A DNA stretch of 60,419 nt from an uncultured Pseudobutyrivibrio sp. (GCA_900546435.1 URCQ01000015.1:1-60419); one strand, 5' to 3'; counted from the first letter of the stretch, positions 18,175 through 27,528 are shown. Notes: a model not told the origin generated them from the sequence alone. Numbers and translations are program-made.

Positions 18175-18933
18175 TTAAATAAAAAAGTTATTTATTCTTT
18201 TCGCTTCATTTTCCTGCTTTTTCTTCTGAATCATAAATTGATATGACTGAAGTGCTTGCTTCTTCTTTTGCTCCGAAACAGCTTTTGCATAGTCAAGATC
18301 TTCCAGTTTGCTCTTTGACGCTGTTGTATTATAAGAAACATTCGCATTGTATCTAGCCGCATAATCAAGTCTATTATACTCGGCTCCGCCTTTACTTCTC
18401 TGTTCGGTTACTTTATCCAATGCGCGATCTATCGTATCCAAATTAAAATTCCCAGTAACATCAAAATCCTTTATGCCAAGTGCAGCAAGTGTCGCATCGC
18501 CTGCACTAATCGAAACTTCATTCCCCTTTGAACTTGTCACCATAGAAAAAGCTGTATTAGAACCATCTAGTAATTTTTTGCCATTGTAGTCCGTCTGATC
18601 CGCAATATTTGCAATCCCCTGCTTTAATTGATCAACTTCTTTTTGAATAGCGTTTCGACCGCTATCACTCAAAAAGCCATTTTTCGCCTGCACTGCGAGT
18701 TCGCGCATTCTCTGGAGATAATCTGTGATGTTGCCAAGCGCTGCATCAGAAATATTTAGTGCATCTTTCCCTGATTCAATATTGCGCGAACCAGCATCAT
18801 AGCCCTTGATTTGTTTCGTCTGCTCTTCAATTATACTCAAATCAGCTGCTCCATCGGCTGCTGTATTTATTCTTTTCCCGCTCGCAAGTTTTCTGTAATC
18901 CGATTGTGTAGAAATATTTGAAATTCCGTTCAT
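18175..18933 (-). CDS. Atypical flagellin-like protein
   Basis: A 252-residue protein read from the ATG at 18933 (MNGISNISTQSDYRKLASG), behind AAAGGAGGTAAGCGAT. The N-terminal D0/D1 flagellin signature is plain: LASGKRINTAADGAADLSI, then LQRMRELAVQA and DQTDYNGKKLLDG. The C-terminus does not match the flagellin consensus. Where true flagellins have an ILQQAGQSMLAQAN helix ending in LL(Q), this one has a lysine- and glutamine-rich stretch (AVSEQKKKQALQSYQFM, QKKKQENEAKR). It lacks the usual QHN start. It may be a minor filament protein, a junction protein or a decaying paralogue. It sits directly after the phosphonate/LicD operon but has its own promoter. Confidence 0.8.
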   Translation of the reverse strand: MNGISNISTQSDYRKLASGKRINTAADGAADLSIIEEQTKQIKGYDAGSRNIESGKDALNISDAALGNITDYLQRMRELAVQAKNGFLSDSGRNAIQKEVDQLKQGIANIADQTDYNGKKLLDGSNTAFSMVTSSKGNEVSISAGDATLAALGIKDFDVTGNFNLDTIDRALDKVTEQRSKGGAEYNRLDYAARYNANVSYNTTASKSKLEDLDYAKAVSEQKKKQALQSYQFMIQKKKQENEAKRINNFFI

Positions 18934-18955
18934 ATCGCTTACCTCCTTTGTAATC

Positions 18956-18984
18956 ATTATATAATGGTTCTGGGAAAATTTCAA
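18956..18984 (-). promoter_or_regulatory. Sigma-A promoter of the flagellin-like gene
   Basis: TTGAAA (18984-18979), a 17-bp spacer and TATAAT (18961-18956) on the minus strand, in the 72-bp gap after the PEP mutase gene. It contrasts with the sigma-28-type promoter of the typical flagellin at 36 kb. Confidence 0.75.
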
Positions 18985-19005
18985 TTTGCACTATCTGGTT
19001 TTTCC

Positions 19006-20301
19006 CTATAATGTATCAATCAGCGATATTACTTCTTTGATTGGCATAATTCGCTCATCCACCTCTAACGCTCTATGGTTTTTCAATATGTCTATTGCTG
19101 TCTGCTGCATTGCTGGAAATGCACTTCTAATTAGTTGATTTGCGTAAATAACAACATTTACACCATATTCGCCAAGTTCTTTTTCCGTTACACTGTTATA
19201 CGATGTAGGGACTACAACTAACGGAATGTCCTTATATATCTCTCTAAACTTCGTGCAAAATTCAAGAATCTCTGTAGGATCTTTCTTTCTACTATGAATC
19301 ATGATACCATCTGCACCGGCTTCTACATACGCCTTCGCTCTGTTCAGCGCATCCTCCATCCCTTTTTCAAGTATCAGACTTTCCACTCTTGCAATTATCA
19401 TAAAATCAGATGTTAGTTGAACTTTTTTTCCAGCTCTTATTTTTTCGCAAAAATGTTCTATCGTATCTTGTTCCTGTTCCACTTCAGTCCCAAACAGTGA
19501 ATTTCTCTTCAAACCTATTTTATCTTCAATAATTATGGCAGATACACCCATTCGTTCCAGTGATCTGACAGTATATACAAAATGGTCAATCAGACCGCCT
19601 GTGTCACCATCAAAAATAATTGGTTTTGTTGTCACCTCCATAATATCATTGATTGTACGCAATCTAGATGTTATATCAACAACCTCTATATCAGGTTTTC
19701 CTTTTTCTGTTGAATCGCACAAACTCGATACCCACATTGCATCAAATTGATCTAATCCTTGCTCAGATGCCACAACCGTTTTTTCTGCAATAAGACCTGT
19801 TAATCCACTGTGTGCCTCTATGGTTTTTACAACAGGAACCAAGTGCAACAATTTCTTTAATCGCGCTCTTCTAAATTCTGGCATCGCCAATTTTTGTTGA
19901 ATTTGTCTGTCAATCTTAGCAACCCTATCATTGTATGTATATGGTATTTCTACTAATTCTCCACCATATTTTTCTATATTCTCAAGCACGTTTTCCCTAA
20001 TAGAGTTTTTGGGTTCTTTTCTCCAATCATCTCCATGAACAACAATATCTGGTCGCTCTTGTTCAAATATATCATCATACATAATGGATTTTTGCACGAT
20101 CACTCTTTTTACATTAGGAACTTTACTAATCATTTCCATTCTTTCTTCCAACGATTTGATAGGAAATAAATTGTATCGGATCATTTCAGCGTCACATAGA
20201 ACGCCCACTGTGACCTCCCCTAATTTAGCAGCTTCGTTTATAATATTAAGATGTCCTTCATGTATTACTTCTACGCAAAAACATGTATATACTTTTTTCA
20301 T
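19006..20301 (-). CDS. aepX: Phosphoenolpyruvate mutase fused to a cytidylyltransferase domain
   Basis: This enzyme makes the C-P bond by rearranging phosphoenolpyruvate to phosphonopyruvate, the entry step of nearly all phosphonate biosynthesis. Residues 1-130 form a GCT-type nucleotidyltransferase fold with HEGH (14-17) and HGDDW (89-93). Residues about 145-431 are the mutase, an isocitrate-lyase-like barrel with DGDTGG (231-236) and EDKIGLKRNS (259-268), which fits the EDKxxxxxNS mutase signature exactly. Fusions of this design are known in other bacteria. The start overlaps the previous gene by 4 bp (ATGA), so the two are translationally coupled. It is the last gene of the 14-gene operon. 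The product presumably feeds the nucleotidyltransferases and LicD enzymes upstream. Confidence 0.93.
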   Translation of the reverse strand: MKKVYTCFCVEVIHEGHLNIINEAAKLGEVTVGVLCDAEMIRYNLFPIKSLEERMEMISKVPNVKRVIVQKSIMYDDIFEQERPDIVVHGDDWRKEPKNSIRENVLENIEKYGGELVEIPYTYNDRVAKIDRQIQQKLAMPEFRRARLKKLLHLVPVVKTIEAHSGLTGLIAEKTVVASEQGLDQFDAMWVSSLCDSTEKGKPDIEVVDITSRLRTINDIMEVTTKPIIFDGDTGGLIDHFVYTVRSLERMGVSAIIIEDKIGLKRNSLFGTEVEQEQDTIEHFCEKIRAGKKVQLTSDFMIIARVESLILEKGMEDALNRAKAYVEAGADGIMIHSRKKDPTEILEFCTKFREIYKDIPLVVVPTSYNSVTEKELGEYGVNVVIYANQLIRSAFPAMQQTAIDILKNHRALEVDERIMPIKEVISLIDTL

Positions 20302-21356
20302 CGCATACTATCTCCATCGTGGTTATCTATCAGATTCAAAAAACGTTCTAGACTATATATCAAGAATTTCTGTTCTCCTGTCATTCCCTCAATACAATTT
20401 TCCTTAAATTCACTGCGTTTTGGTCCACCCCAATCCCTTAGCCAATAATCCGTTGCACGAGCCATAGCAATTTTTTCCGGAATTTCTAACTGTGGATACT
20501 TCTCTTTAAAAAGTGCTCTTATCAAATACTTACTCTCTCCATTGCGCACTCTTTCCAAATCTAATGGTTTTCCCATCTTTAATTTTGCATATGGGTCAAA
20601 ATATTTTATATTCGCATATTCAAAACTATTAATATATGCTGCAGAGGACGAACTTGCAAATACTTCATTTAAAAACTTTATATAGTCTACATAATCACCC
20701 ACCTGGTATCTTCTATACACAGCATCCATATCTTCATATTCTTTTAATACTTTTTGCGGCTGTACAAATGTATATCTTTCTTTCCATTCCTCATATGTCC
20801 AATCCCGAGAAAGTAATCGATCCATTCCGCCAAATGCCATATCTGCATTATCACCATAAATTATCTTTTTAATGCCATCCTGTTGCATTCTCTTCACTAA
20901 TGCATATACTTGGGGCTCATTCGCAAATACAGGGCAACCATCATTTAGCATCAATTCATCCATACAAGCTATATAGTCATCCCAATCCACATCAACGACA
21001 ATGTGTTCAAGTCCATATATTTCGCAATATTTTTTCGCACGAGCTGTCTCATCTACAGCGTTTGGTGCAGAGCATTTTGCAGTATATGCTTTCGTCCCCT
21101 TCGGCATGTATGACGCAAGTATCGCTGAATCCATACCTCCGCTAAGCAAAATTCCCGCATCCGATAAATCAATAGCAGACAGCTGTGATTTTATAGCATG
21201 GTCTATCTCTTCTGCCGAATCACATGCCAACTTTTCATCCTCATCATATAATGTAATATTTTTATGTTTTAAATTCTCTGAAAATACTTTTTCTTCATCC
21301 ACAATATATCTAAATGTCAAAAAAGAGCTCATACAATATTTTTTATCTATCACCAT
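20298..21356 (-). CDS. Asparagine-synthase-like ATP-pyrophosphatase domain protein
   Basis: A 352-residue protein from the ATG at 21356, which has an AGGAGAGAATGTT site. An upstream in-frame GTG overlaps the previous gene and has no site. The PP-loop SGGMDS (about 72-77) and IIYGDNADMAFGG place it in the asparagine synthetase C-terminal family, which adenylates a carboxylate for amide formation. The N-terminal glutaminase domain with its catalytic Cys2 is missing, so the amine donor is ammonia or a bound amino compound. In surface-glycan loci such proteins amidate uronic acids or amino acid substituents. Here a phosphonoalanine carboxylate would be a logical substrate, but that is inference. 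Confidence 0.8.
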   Translation of the reverse strand: MVIDKKYCMSSFLTFRYIVDEEKVFSENLKHKNITLYDEDEKLACDSAEEIDHAIKSQLSAIDLSDAGILLSGGMDSAILASYMPKGTKAYTAKCSAPNAVDETARAKKYCEIYGLEHIVVDVDWDDYIACMDELMLNDGCPVFANEPQVYALVKRMQQDGIKKIIYGDNADMAFGGMDRLLSRDWTYEEWKERYTFVQPQKVLKEYEDMDAVYRRYQVGDYVDYIKFLNEVFASSSSAAYINSFEYANIKYFDPYAKLKMGKPLDLERVRNGESKYLIRALFKEKYPQLEIPEKIAMARATDYWLRDWGGPKRSEFKENCIEGMTGEQKFLIYSLERFLNLIDNHDGDSMR

Positions 21357-21373
21357 AACATTCTCTCCTACTA

Positions 21374-22129
21374 TCACATTTTTCCCATAATTTCTTCTGC
21401 TTTTTTTAAATCATTCACATCATCTACTTCATACCATTTTTCACCCCGAAGGACTTCTCCATATATAGGGGTATTTCCCATCGTCACTATACTTCTCATA
21501 ACTTTTTCCATTGGTTGCATAACCCCATTTTTTTCTATATAGGATTCCACTTCCGGCATCAAACTATTTCTTACAAACGCCACACTAAACTTATGGATAT
21601 TAACAGTCTTATATTTATCCGAAAGCACATATCCATCTTCTTGATCGCTCTTATGTCTCCAATCAATTATCCTTGCATCCTTGCCCAGAGTCACAAATGT
21701 TCCTTCTAAATTCTCGTTATACGGTTCCAATATTGACACATTTTTATATCTTGATTCGTCTGCCCTCTGTAAAACTTTTTTTTCAAAAACGACATCACCT
21801 TCTATGACATATAGAAAATCAAATTCTCTGTTTATGCTTTCCAATCCATAATTTAATGATAGTATCGTGTTGCTATTTTTATAGTCCGGATTAACGACAA
21901 ATTGTATATCCATCCCAACCTTCATCTCTTTGATTTGCTGCATCAATTTTTCATGCAAATATCCGACAACAATTATCACTTCCTTGACATCAAAACTTTC
22001 CAGATTTTCTAAAGTTCTCTGTATAATTGGCATACCACCAACCTTTGTCATGCATTTGTGTTCTGTTTCTGTCAGTGGTTTTAATCTGCTTCCCAATCCA
22101 GCTGCCAAAATTATTGCTGTTTTTCTCAT
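21374..22129 (-). CDS. LicC/PntC-type nucleotidyltransferase
   Basis: A 251-residue NTP-transferase. The nucleotide-binding signature LAAGLGSRLKPLT is at residues 8-20, with KCMTKVGGMPII and the family motif NPDYKNSNTILSL near 80-92, plus EGDVV for metal binding. The closest known activities are choline-phosphate cytidylyltransferase (LicC) and 2-aminoethylphosphonate cytidylyltransferase (PntC). Because it is in an operon with PEP mutase, CMP-activation of a phosphonate is the best guess. It is 11 bp after the aminotransferase gene. A sugar-phosphate nucleotidyltransferase cannot be excluded from sequence alone. Confidence 0.85.
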   Translation of the reverse strand: MRKTAIILAAGLGSRLKPLTETEHKCMTKVGGMPIIQRTLENLESFDVKEVIIVVGYLHEKLMQQIKEMKVGMDIQFVVNPDYKNSNTILSLNYGLESINREFDFLYVIEGDVVFEKKVLQRADESRYKNVSILEPYNENLEGTFVTLGKDARIIDWRHKSDQEDGYVLSDKYKTVNIHKFSVAFVRNSLMPEVESYIEKNGVMQPMEKVMRSIVTMGNTPIYGEVLRGEKWYEVDDVNDLKKAEEIMGKM

Positions 22130-22140
22130 TCTTTACCTCT

Positions 22141-23325
22141 CTATTCCAACCCAAGCTCATTTACAATCGCTTCACATAAAATAGTGCTAGCAACTTCTAA
22201 TTCATCCAACGACAAGTATGTCGGTGCCAAACGCAAAAACTTATCCTCCGGATCAATCCCATATGGAAACGTAGACCCTGCTGGCGTTATTCTAAGTCCT
22301 CTTTCTTTACAATACTCATACACCTTTTTTGCACCACCTGATGCAAATTCTAGATTGATAAAATAACCTCCTTTTGGATTATTCCATTTTACATTATCAT
22401 TATATCCAATTCGATTTGTTAACATATCATCTATCAAATCAAACTTAGGTTTTATAATCGTCCTATGTTTTGCCATATGATCCAATACACCCTGTTTATC
22501 TTTCAAAAACAAGGCGTGTCTCAACTGGTTTATTTTGTCTCCAGTTTTCAATTGTAGCAACGATGTTTTCTCAAGCCACTTAATATTCTCTATACTAGAT
22601 GCACATCCTGCTACTCCACCTCCCGGAAAAGTAATTTTGGATGTTGAGAAAAACTCAAATACCCTGTTCGGATGAACCGAAGTGTTTTTTAATATATTAC
22701 TTATCGCAACTTCCTCGTCTGTTAAATGATGCACCACATATGCATTATCCCAAAAAACTCGAAAATCACTTGCAGCTTCCATACTTGCAATCCTATGAAC
22801 AACTTCATCCGAATAGATTGCACCTGTTGGATTTGAATACAATGGCACACACCACATACCCTTTATGCAGGTATCATTTTTCACTAGTTCCTCTACGATA
22901 TCCATATCCGGACCATCATCGTTCATTTTTACTGGAATCATCTCAATTCCAAATGTTTCACATATTTTGAAATGCTTCTCGTATCCAGGTGATGGACATA
23001 TGAATTTTACATTTCCTGATTCTTTCCAAGGTTTTTCTCCATCAAGTCCCAAAAACATAGCCTTTGCCACCACATCATACATAATTGTAGTGCTCATGGT
23101 TGATCCCAAATAAATTTGCTCATTGGAAACATCTAGTATCTCAGAAAAAATGTTCTTTAACGGGGTAATTCCACCGGTTCCCGCGTAGCCCCTATAATCA
23201 GTTTCATATTCTAAGACAGTATCTGATCTTACTAGATCTAGCATAGGCAAGGACAAATTTAATTGTTCTTTGCAAGGCCACCCTCTTTCCATATTCAAAT
23301 TTACATTCATCATTTCTACGCTCAT
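22141..23325 (-). CDS. Fold-type I PLP aminotransferase (MocR-like domain family)
   Basis: A 394-residue enzyme. YSNPTGAIYSDE, FWDNAYVVHHL and the PLP-lysine segment FSTSKITFPGGGVAG identify a class I/II-like aminotransferase; the character fits the stand-alone 'Aminotran_MocR' group. There is no DNA-binding domain. Such enzymes use aspartate, glutamate or alanine as amino donor. In this operon it could transaminate phosphonopyruvate to phosphonoalanine, or act on a nucleotide keto-sugar to supply the amine for the formyltransferase. The start (MSVEMMNVN) follows GTGAGGTAAAAG. Confidence 0.82.
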   Translation of the reverse strand: MSVEMMNVNLNMERGWPCKEQLNLSLPMLDLVRSDTVLEYETDYRGYAGTGGITPLKNIFSEILDVSNEQIYLGSTMSTTIMYDVVAKAMFLGLDGEKPWKESGNVKFICPSPGYEKHFKICETFGIEMIPVKMNDDGPDMDIVEELVKNDTCIKGMWCVPLYSNPTGAIYSDEVVHRIASMEAASDFRVFWDNAYVVHHLTDEEVAISNILKNTSVHPNRVFEFFSTSKITFPGGGVAGCASSIENIKWLEKTSLLQLKTGDKINQLRHALFLKDKQGVLDHMAKHRTIIKPKFDLIDDMLTNRIGYNDNVKWNNPKGGYFINLEFASGGAKKVYEYCKERGLRITPAGSTFPYGIDPEDKFLRLAPTYLSLDELEVASTILCEAIVNELGLE

Positions 23326-23386
23326 CTTTTACCTCACGAATTTCCATGTACTTTATTGATTTCCTCAATCTCCTCTATTACAGCAT

Positions 23387-24577
23387 CTAATGATGTGAAT
23401 AAATTGGAGAATGCCCTTTTGACACTCTATCCTCCACTGGTGGCAATTGCATATAATCGCCATACCATTTTTTTAGCACTTCATCATACCCTATTGGTAT
23501 TCGATACTTCTCACCCTCAAATTCCATTAAAGCACTCTGTTCATACCATTTTTTTGGCATAACCACGGAACCATCCCTAGGTTGTGGATAAAATCGGCCA
23601 AAATAACCAATACCAATGTTTTCTGATGTGTCATAATCATATCGCATAAGCATTTCATTCATTTTTTCAAATAATTTCTTGTGTGTTTTTAAAGAATATC
23701 TATCTGTTCCATACGGAAGCACCACCTGTTCGCTCCATACATTTTCCCAATACATAAACTCCTGTCTAAAGGTGACCTGTTCTTTTGTCTCTTTCGGATA
23801 TCCACATAATGGGAAAATATCTATACCCATCCCGGTCCATGCACGCATTGGGAAAAATCGGTATTCCGTAAAGATATCTTCATTTTCTATTTTTGACAGC
23901 GTGCTTATTGGAAGATCCTCAAGCTGTTCATTAAATACACTGTTCCAGAAAAATTCACATTCTTTTGGAAACAATTTTCCAAATTTGATATAATCTGGGG
24001 CAGGCATGGTAATATCAATATCTTCATCCCAAGGTATAAATCCTTTATGTCGTACAGCACCTATGAGCGTACCAAAATGAAGATAATATCTTAAACTATG
24101 CTCTTCACAGAATTCATGAAACCACTTTAATATCTTCAACTGCAACAATTGTGCTTCTCTTAACGAAATCTCCCTCGCACCTTCTGGTAGCACCAAATTA
24201 TTAGGCATCGTATTCATTGTAATATTATTAAACACATGTATATCATTTTTTAACCCTGCATCTATATTTAACAACGAGTCTACTCTCTGTTGGGAATCTC
24301 GTAATGGAGTAATCAAAATATAGTGTTCTCCTGCATCCGCAATATACGCACCGATTTCTTTTTCTGACCTAATTTTTAATCCACACCAGATTTCTCCAAT
24401 TCTTCGTTCATCAAATATTTCAATGTTTTGAATTCCTTCCCGCAAAAAGAAATAGATAAAAGTTTTTGATAATACATCAAACCCATACACAATTATTCTT
24501 TTATTATGTAAATCACATGTTGCAATTTCTTCCATCGCAACTTCTTTTATGTATTTTTCGCAATTATCATATATCAT
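23387..24577 (-). CDS. LicD-family phosphotransferase with N-terminal Rossmann-like domain (copy 1)
   Basis: A 396-residue protein. Residues 1-125 resemble a nucleotide/sugar-binding Rossmann-like unit (RIIVYGFDVLSKTFIYF, then a DERRIGEIW turn). Residues 140-396 are LicD, with GTLIGAVRHKGFIPW at 169-183 followed by the acidic DEDID cluster that binds metal. Known LicD proteins move phosphocholine from CDP-choline to glycans; other members are thought to handle other CDP-linked groups. It is clearly paralogous to the protein at 26268-27485 over its whole length. The final residues (HSPIYSHH) are short compared with that paralogue and a different frame stays open past the stop, so a small 3' frameshift is possible. 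Confidence 0.85.
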   Translation of the reverse strand: MIYDNCEKYIKEVAMEEIATCDLHNKRIIVYGFDVLSKTFIYFFLREGIQNIEIFDERRIGEIWCGLKIRSEKEIGAYIADAGEHYILITPLRDSQQRVDSLLNIDAGLKNDIHVFNNITMNTMPNNLVLPEGAREISLREAQLLQLKILKWFHEFCEEHSLRYYLHFGTLIGAVRHKGFIPWDEDIDITMPAPDYIKFGKLFPKECEFFWNSVFNEQLEDLPISTLSKIENEDIFTEYRFFPMRAWTGMGIDIFPLCGYPKETKEQVTFRQEFMYWENVWSEQVVLPYGTDRYSLKTHKKLFEKMNEMLMRYDYDTSENIGIGYFGRFYPQPRDGSVVMPKKWYEQSALMEFEGEKYRIPIGYDEVLKKWYGDYMQLPPVEDRVSKGHSPIYSHH

Positions 24578-24602
24578 ATTTTCTTGTCTCCATTATTTTC
24601 GG

Positions 24603-25370
24603 TTATTTATCGTTATTCATTTTTTCTGCAATTTCCATAAGCATTTCATTGGTTATAACACTAAAGTGTTCTCCATCTTTTTCTATATAAGCGCCTTCAT
24701 ATGGTGGAAACCAAAAAGCTTTTATTTTTCTTTCGATTTCCTCTGGCGAATCTGTTTCATAAATTTTTCTAGCTCTATTCAAATCTTTTCTTTTATAAAA
24801 TTTTCCCGTTTGCTGTTGCTCAACAGATGTCAAACTTCCAATTTTCACATACTCATTTACCAAATGTTTCAACATTTCATATCCCAAATCCCACGTTGCA
24901 TTACTAAGCAATATTCCGTATTGTAAATCCGGCGTGATTTCAAAATATCTCTTTTCAATAATTGGTCCCCTATCAAATTCACTTGTCATAATATGAAAAG
25001 TACCTCCCCAATAGGTTTCTCCATTATACAGTCCATGACAAGCACATGCATTTCCTTTGTATTCAGGGAGTGGCGCAGGATGATAATTTATTGCACATTT
25101 TGTTTTCCCCAAAATATAGTCGTCTATTTTTTTAGGATAAGAAAAAGAAATCAGCAAGTCGATAGATGATTCTTCAAAATCTTCATTTATTTTATCCCGC
25201 GTTTTGTCATCATAGATGTTAATATCATTTTTTTCGCAAATTTCTCTAACGTTTTCACATCTATCTGGTATTAAACATCCTCTCAATTCAATATTCTCGT
25301 TTGACAATAAAAAATTTAATCCTCTAACTGCATTTTTTGAATTTCTGCACGCATATAATACTTGCTTCAT
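24603..25370 (-). CDS. Formyltransferase-family protein
   Basis: A 255-residue protein with the formyl-transferase N-terminal fold. INYHPAPLPEYKG near residues 94-106 carries the catalytic His of the HPxLLP motif, and FDRGPII supplies the conserved Asp. A helical C-terminal extension follows (residues 170-255). Relatives N-formylate dTDP-amino sugars using N10-formyltetrahydrofolate; the methionyl-tRNA enzyme is larger and has a different C-terminal domain. In this operon it probably formylates an amino group of the glycan or phosphonate building block. It lies 36 bp after the GNAT gene. Confidence 0.8.
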   Translation of the reverse strand: MKQVLYACRNSKNAVRGLNFLLSNENIELRGCLIPDRCENVREICEKNDINIYDDKTRDKINEDFEESSIDLLISFSYPKKIDDYILGKTKCAINYHPAPLPEYKGNACACHGLYNGETYWGGTFHIMTSEFDRGPIIEKRYFEITPDLQYGILLSNATWDLGYEMLKHLVNEYVKIGSLTSVEQQQTGKFYKRKDLNRARKIYETDSPEEIERKIKAFWFPPYEGAYIEKDGEHFSVITNEMLMEIAEKMNNDK

Positions 25371-25406
25371 TTTTCCTTTTTCTCCTTAAAATTCTAAAAT
25401 AACGTT

Positions 25407-26240
25407 TTATAACGGCAAATATTGATGCCACGGGCAGAAAATTTCAATCTGTTGATATCCCATCTCTTGTAATTGTTCTTCTATGTCAGCCGTATACGGA
25501 CTTGCGACAACAACATTGTAATCCGTCAATCTTGGAGCAACTATTTCTACTCCATTGATTCGCAAGTGATGCAGTCTTTCATTGTTTTCAAAAATCATTT
25601 TTGGCTTATAACCTTCTCCAAATTGTCCAAAAAATTCTTCCGCATATCCACCTGCTCCAAATAAAACAAAATCTTTTTCTATGCATTTCAAAAGCAAATC
25701 ATAATTATTATTTAAACTATATTTTTGTCTTTTCTCAGGACATACTTTATCAATATTGTTGACAATATATCTATTTGATATCGTCTCTGTTGACGTAGAT
25801 GTTCTTACCTTGAAACCATTAAATGTTGCCCCTCTTTTTTTATAATATTTTTTTGCACTATCATTTCCTTCAACACAAAATATTTCCATGTTCTGTATCC
25901 CTTCAGAAAGCAACAATGAACATGCGGCTGTCCATAACGCACTCCCTATGCCCCTGTTTCGATACCCCTCTTTTGTATGAAAATAGTCTAGCAATCCGCA
26001 ATTCATTTTCCCCTCAAAGAACTTAACACCTGCAAATCCCACAACCTTTCCGTCCAAATCATATACAAGTATTTTTCTATCAGCTTTCCTATAATATATA
26101 ATCCACTGTTCATAAACAGATTCTTGCGTCAATCCATTTAAATAGCATTCATTCATGATTCCTTGATATGTCACTTTTCGATTGTGCAAATGTATTTCTG
26201 CAATTTCTTTTAAATCTTTTTTCTGAGCAAACCTTATCAT
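25407..26240 (-). CDS. GNAT acetyltransferase fused to a Rossmann-like domain
   Basis: A 277-residue, two-domain protein. Residues 1-160 are a GNAT fold; the acetyl-CoA loop is at YRNRGIGSALW and NDSAKKYYKKRGATF gives motif B. Residues about 185-277 form a small Rossmann-like unit starting DFVLFGAGGYAEEFFGQF and containing INGVEIVAP. That unit resembles the N-terminal domain of PglD-type sugar acyltransferases and the N-terminal domain of the two LicD proteins on either side. It probably N-acetylates a sugar or aminophosphonate intermediate. It acts in the cytoplasm, as there is no signal or membrane span. Confidence 0.78.
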   Translation of the reverse strand: MIRFAQKKDLKEIAEIHLHNRKVTYQGIMNECYLNGLTQESVYEQWIIYYRKADRKILVYDLDGKVVGFAGVKFFEGKMNCGLLDYFHTKEGYRNRGIGSALWTAACSLLLSEGIQNMEIFCVEGNDSAKKYYKKRGATFNGFKVRTSTSTETISNRYIVNNIDKVCPEKRQKYSLNNNYDLLLKCIEKDFVLFGAGGYAEEFFGQFGEGYKPKMIFENNERLHHLRINGVEIVAPRLTDYNVVVASPYTADIEEQLQEMGYQQIEIFCPWHQYLPL

Positions 26241-26267
26241 ACGTCCCTTGCCCTACCTTCTACTTTG

Positions 26268-27485
26268 TCAGTTCCAAACTCTATTGATATTTTTGTTTTC
26301 ATTCATATAAACCTTAAATATTCCGTGTGGTTTCTGCTGTTCTCTTGGCGGCAACACAGTATAATCTCCATACCATTTGCGCAACACTTCATGATACCCT
26401 ATTGGAACTCTACACTTCATAGTCTCAAAATCGCACAATATATATTCATCGTACCATTTTTTTAACATTACACGTGTATCATCTGTAGCCTTTGGTTTAT
26501 CATAACCAAAATATCCTACCCCTATATACTCAGACTCATCATATGGATATCGCAGCATAATCTCATTCATTTTTTGAAACATATTCATATGCTCTTTCTT
26601 AGAATACTTCTCGGTTCCATACGGGATTACTATTTTTTCTTTCCAGCATCGCGTCCAATAACCAAATTCATCCATATAGCGCATCTGGTCATCATAATCT
26701 TTCGGATATCCACACAGTGGAAAAATATCTATTCCAATCCCAGTCATTGTTCTTATAGGAAACGACCTGAATTCTGTCAACATTTTTTTCGATTTAATTT
26801 TAGACAATGTACTTATCGTATAGTCCTGGACACCTTCGTTAAACATACTATCCCAAAAGAAATCTGCATCCTTAGGGAAAATTTTTCCTAACCGTAAATA
26901 ATCATCCACCGGCATAGCTATATCGATATCATCATCCCACGGAATAAATCCCTTATGACGTACAGCGCCTAAAAGCGTTCCATAATCCAAAAAATAGCGC
27001 AAATGATTCTCTTCGCAAAAACTTGTGAAAAATTGCAATACTTCCAACTGTATTTCCTGACATCTTCTCAATTCAATTTGCCTGCCATAATCTTCCTCCG
27101 CATATATATTTGGTAATTTGTTCATCGTAATATAGCTCAAATCCCATATACATTCCTTTAGATTTGGAAATGAAGTTTCGATATCGTTTATAATATTACT
27201 TCCTTTTTGATAATCTGTTACTATAATGCAATAATTTTGTGGTTCATCAATCGTTTCTAGTACTTCTTTTACTCCCTGAACTTGTATGTCGTTCCATACT
27301 TCACCCCTTCTTTCATCATCGACCAAGACAATATTCTCTATATTATTTTCTTTCAAAAGAAACACTACTGTTTCTGACATACTATCCATTCCATCTATGA
27401 TAATTGTCCTATGTAATAATTTCCTATTCTCTGCATCTTTGTTAATTATCTCTTCAATGTATTTACCACAGTTATCGTATAGCAC
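26268..27485 (-). CDS. LicD-family phosphotransferase with N-terminal Rossmann-like domain (copy 2)
   Basis: A 405-residue paralogue of the protein at 23387. It starts at a GTG (27485) behind AGGAGAAAGATA. The N-terminal unit (TIIIDGMDSMSETVVFLL, DDERRGEVW) spans residues 1-125. The LicD domain holds GTLLGAVRHKGFIPW plus an intact DDDID cluster, then GIGIDIFPLCGYPKD. The two copies keep blocks such as ISTLSKI and GIDIFPLCGYPK, which points to duplication inside the operon followed by change of acceptor or donor. The catalytic acids are kept, so both are probably active. Confidence 0.86.
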   Translation of the reverse strand: MLYDNCGKYIEEIINKDAENRKLLHRTIIIDGMDSMSETVVFLLKENNIENIVLVDDERRGEVWNDIQVQGVKEVLETIDEPQNYCIIVTDYQKGSNIINDIETSFPNLKECIWDLSYITMNKLPNIYAEEDYGRQIELRRCQEIQLEVLQFFTSFCEENHLRYFLDYGTLLGAVRHKGFIPWDDDIDIAMPVDDYLRLGKIFPKDADFFWDSMFNEGVQDYTISTLSKIKSKKMLTEFRSFPIRTMTGIGIDIFPLCGYPKDYDDQMRYMDEFGYWTRCWKEKIVIPYGTEKYSKKEHMNMFQKMNEIMLRYPYDESEYIGVGYFGYDKPKATDDTRVMLKKWYDEYILCDFETMKCRVPIGYHEVLRKWYGDYTVLPPREQQKPHGIFKVYMNENKNINRVWN

Positions 27486-27528
27486 TATCTTTCTCCTATA
27501 TCTTTTCGTTGGACAATTTGCGTTTTCA

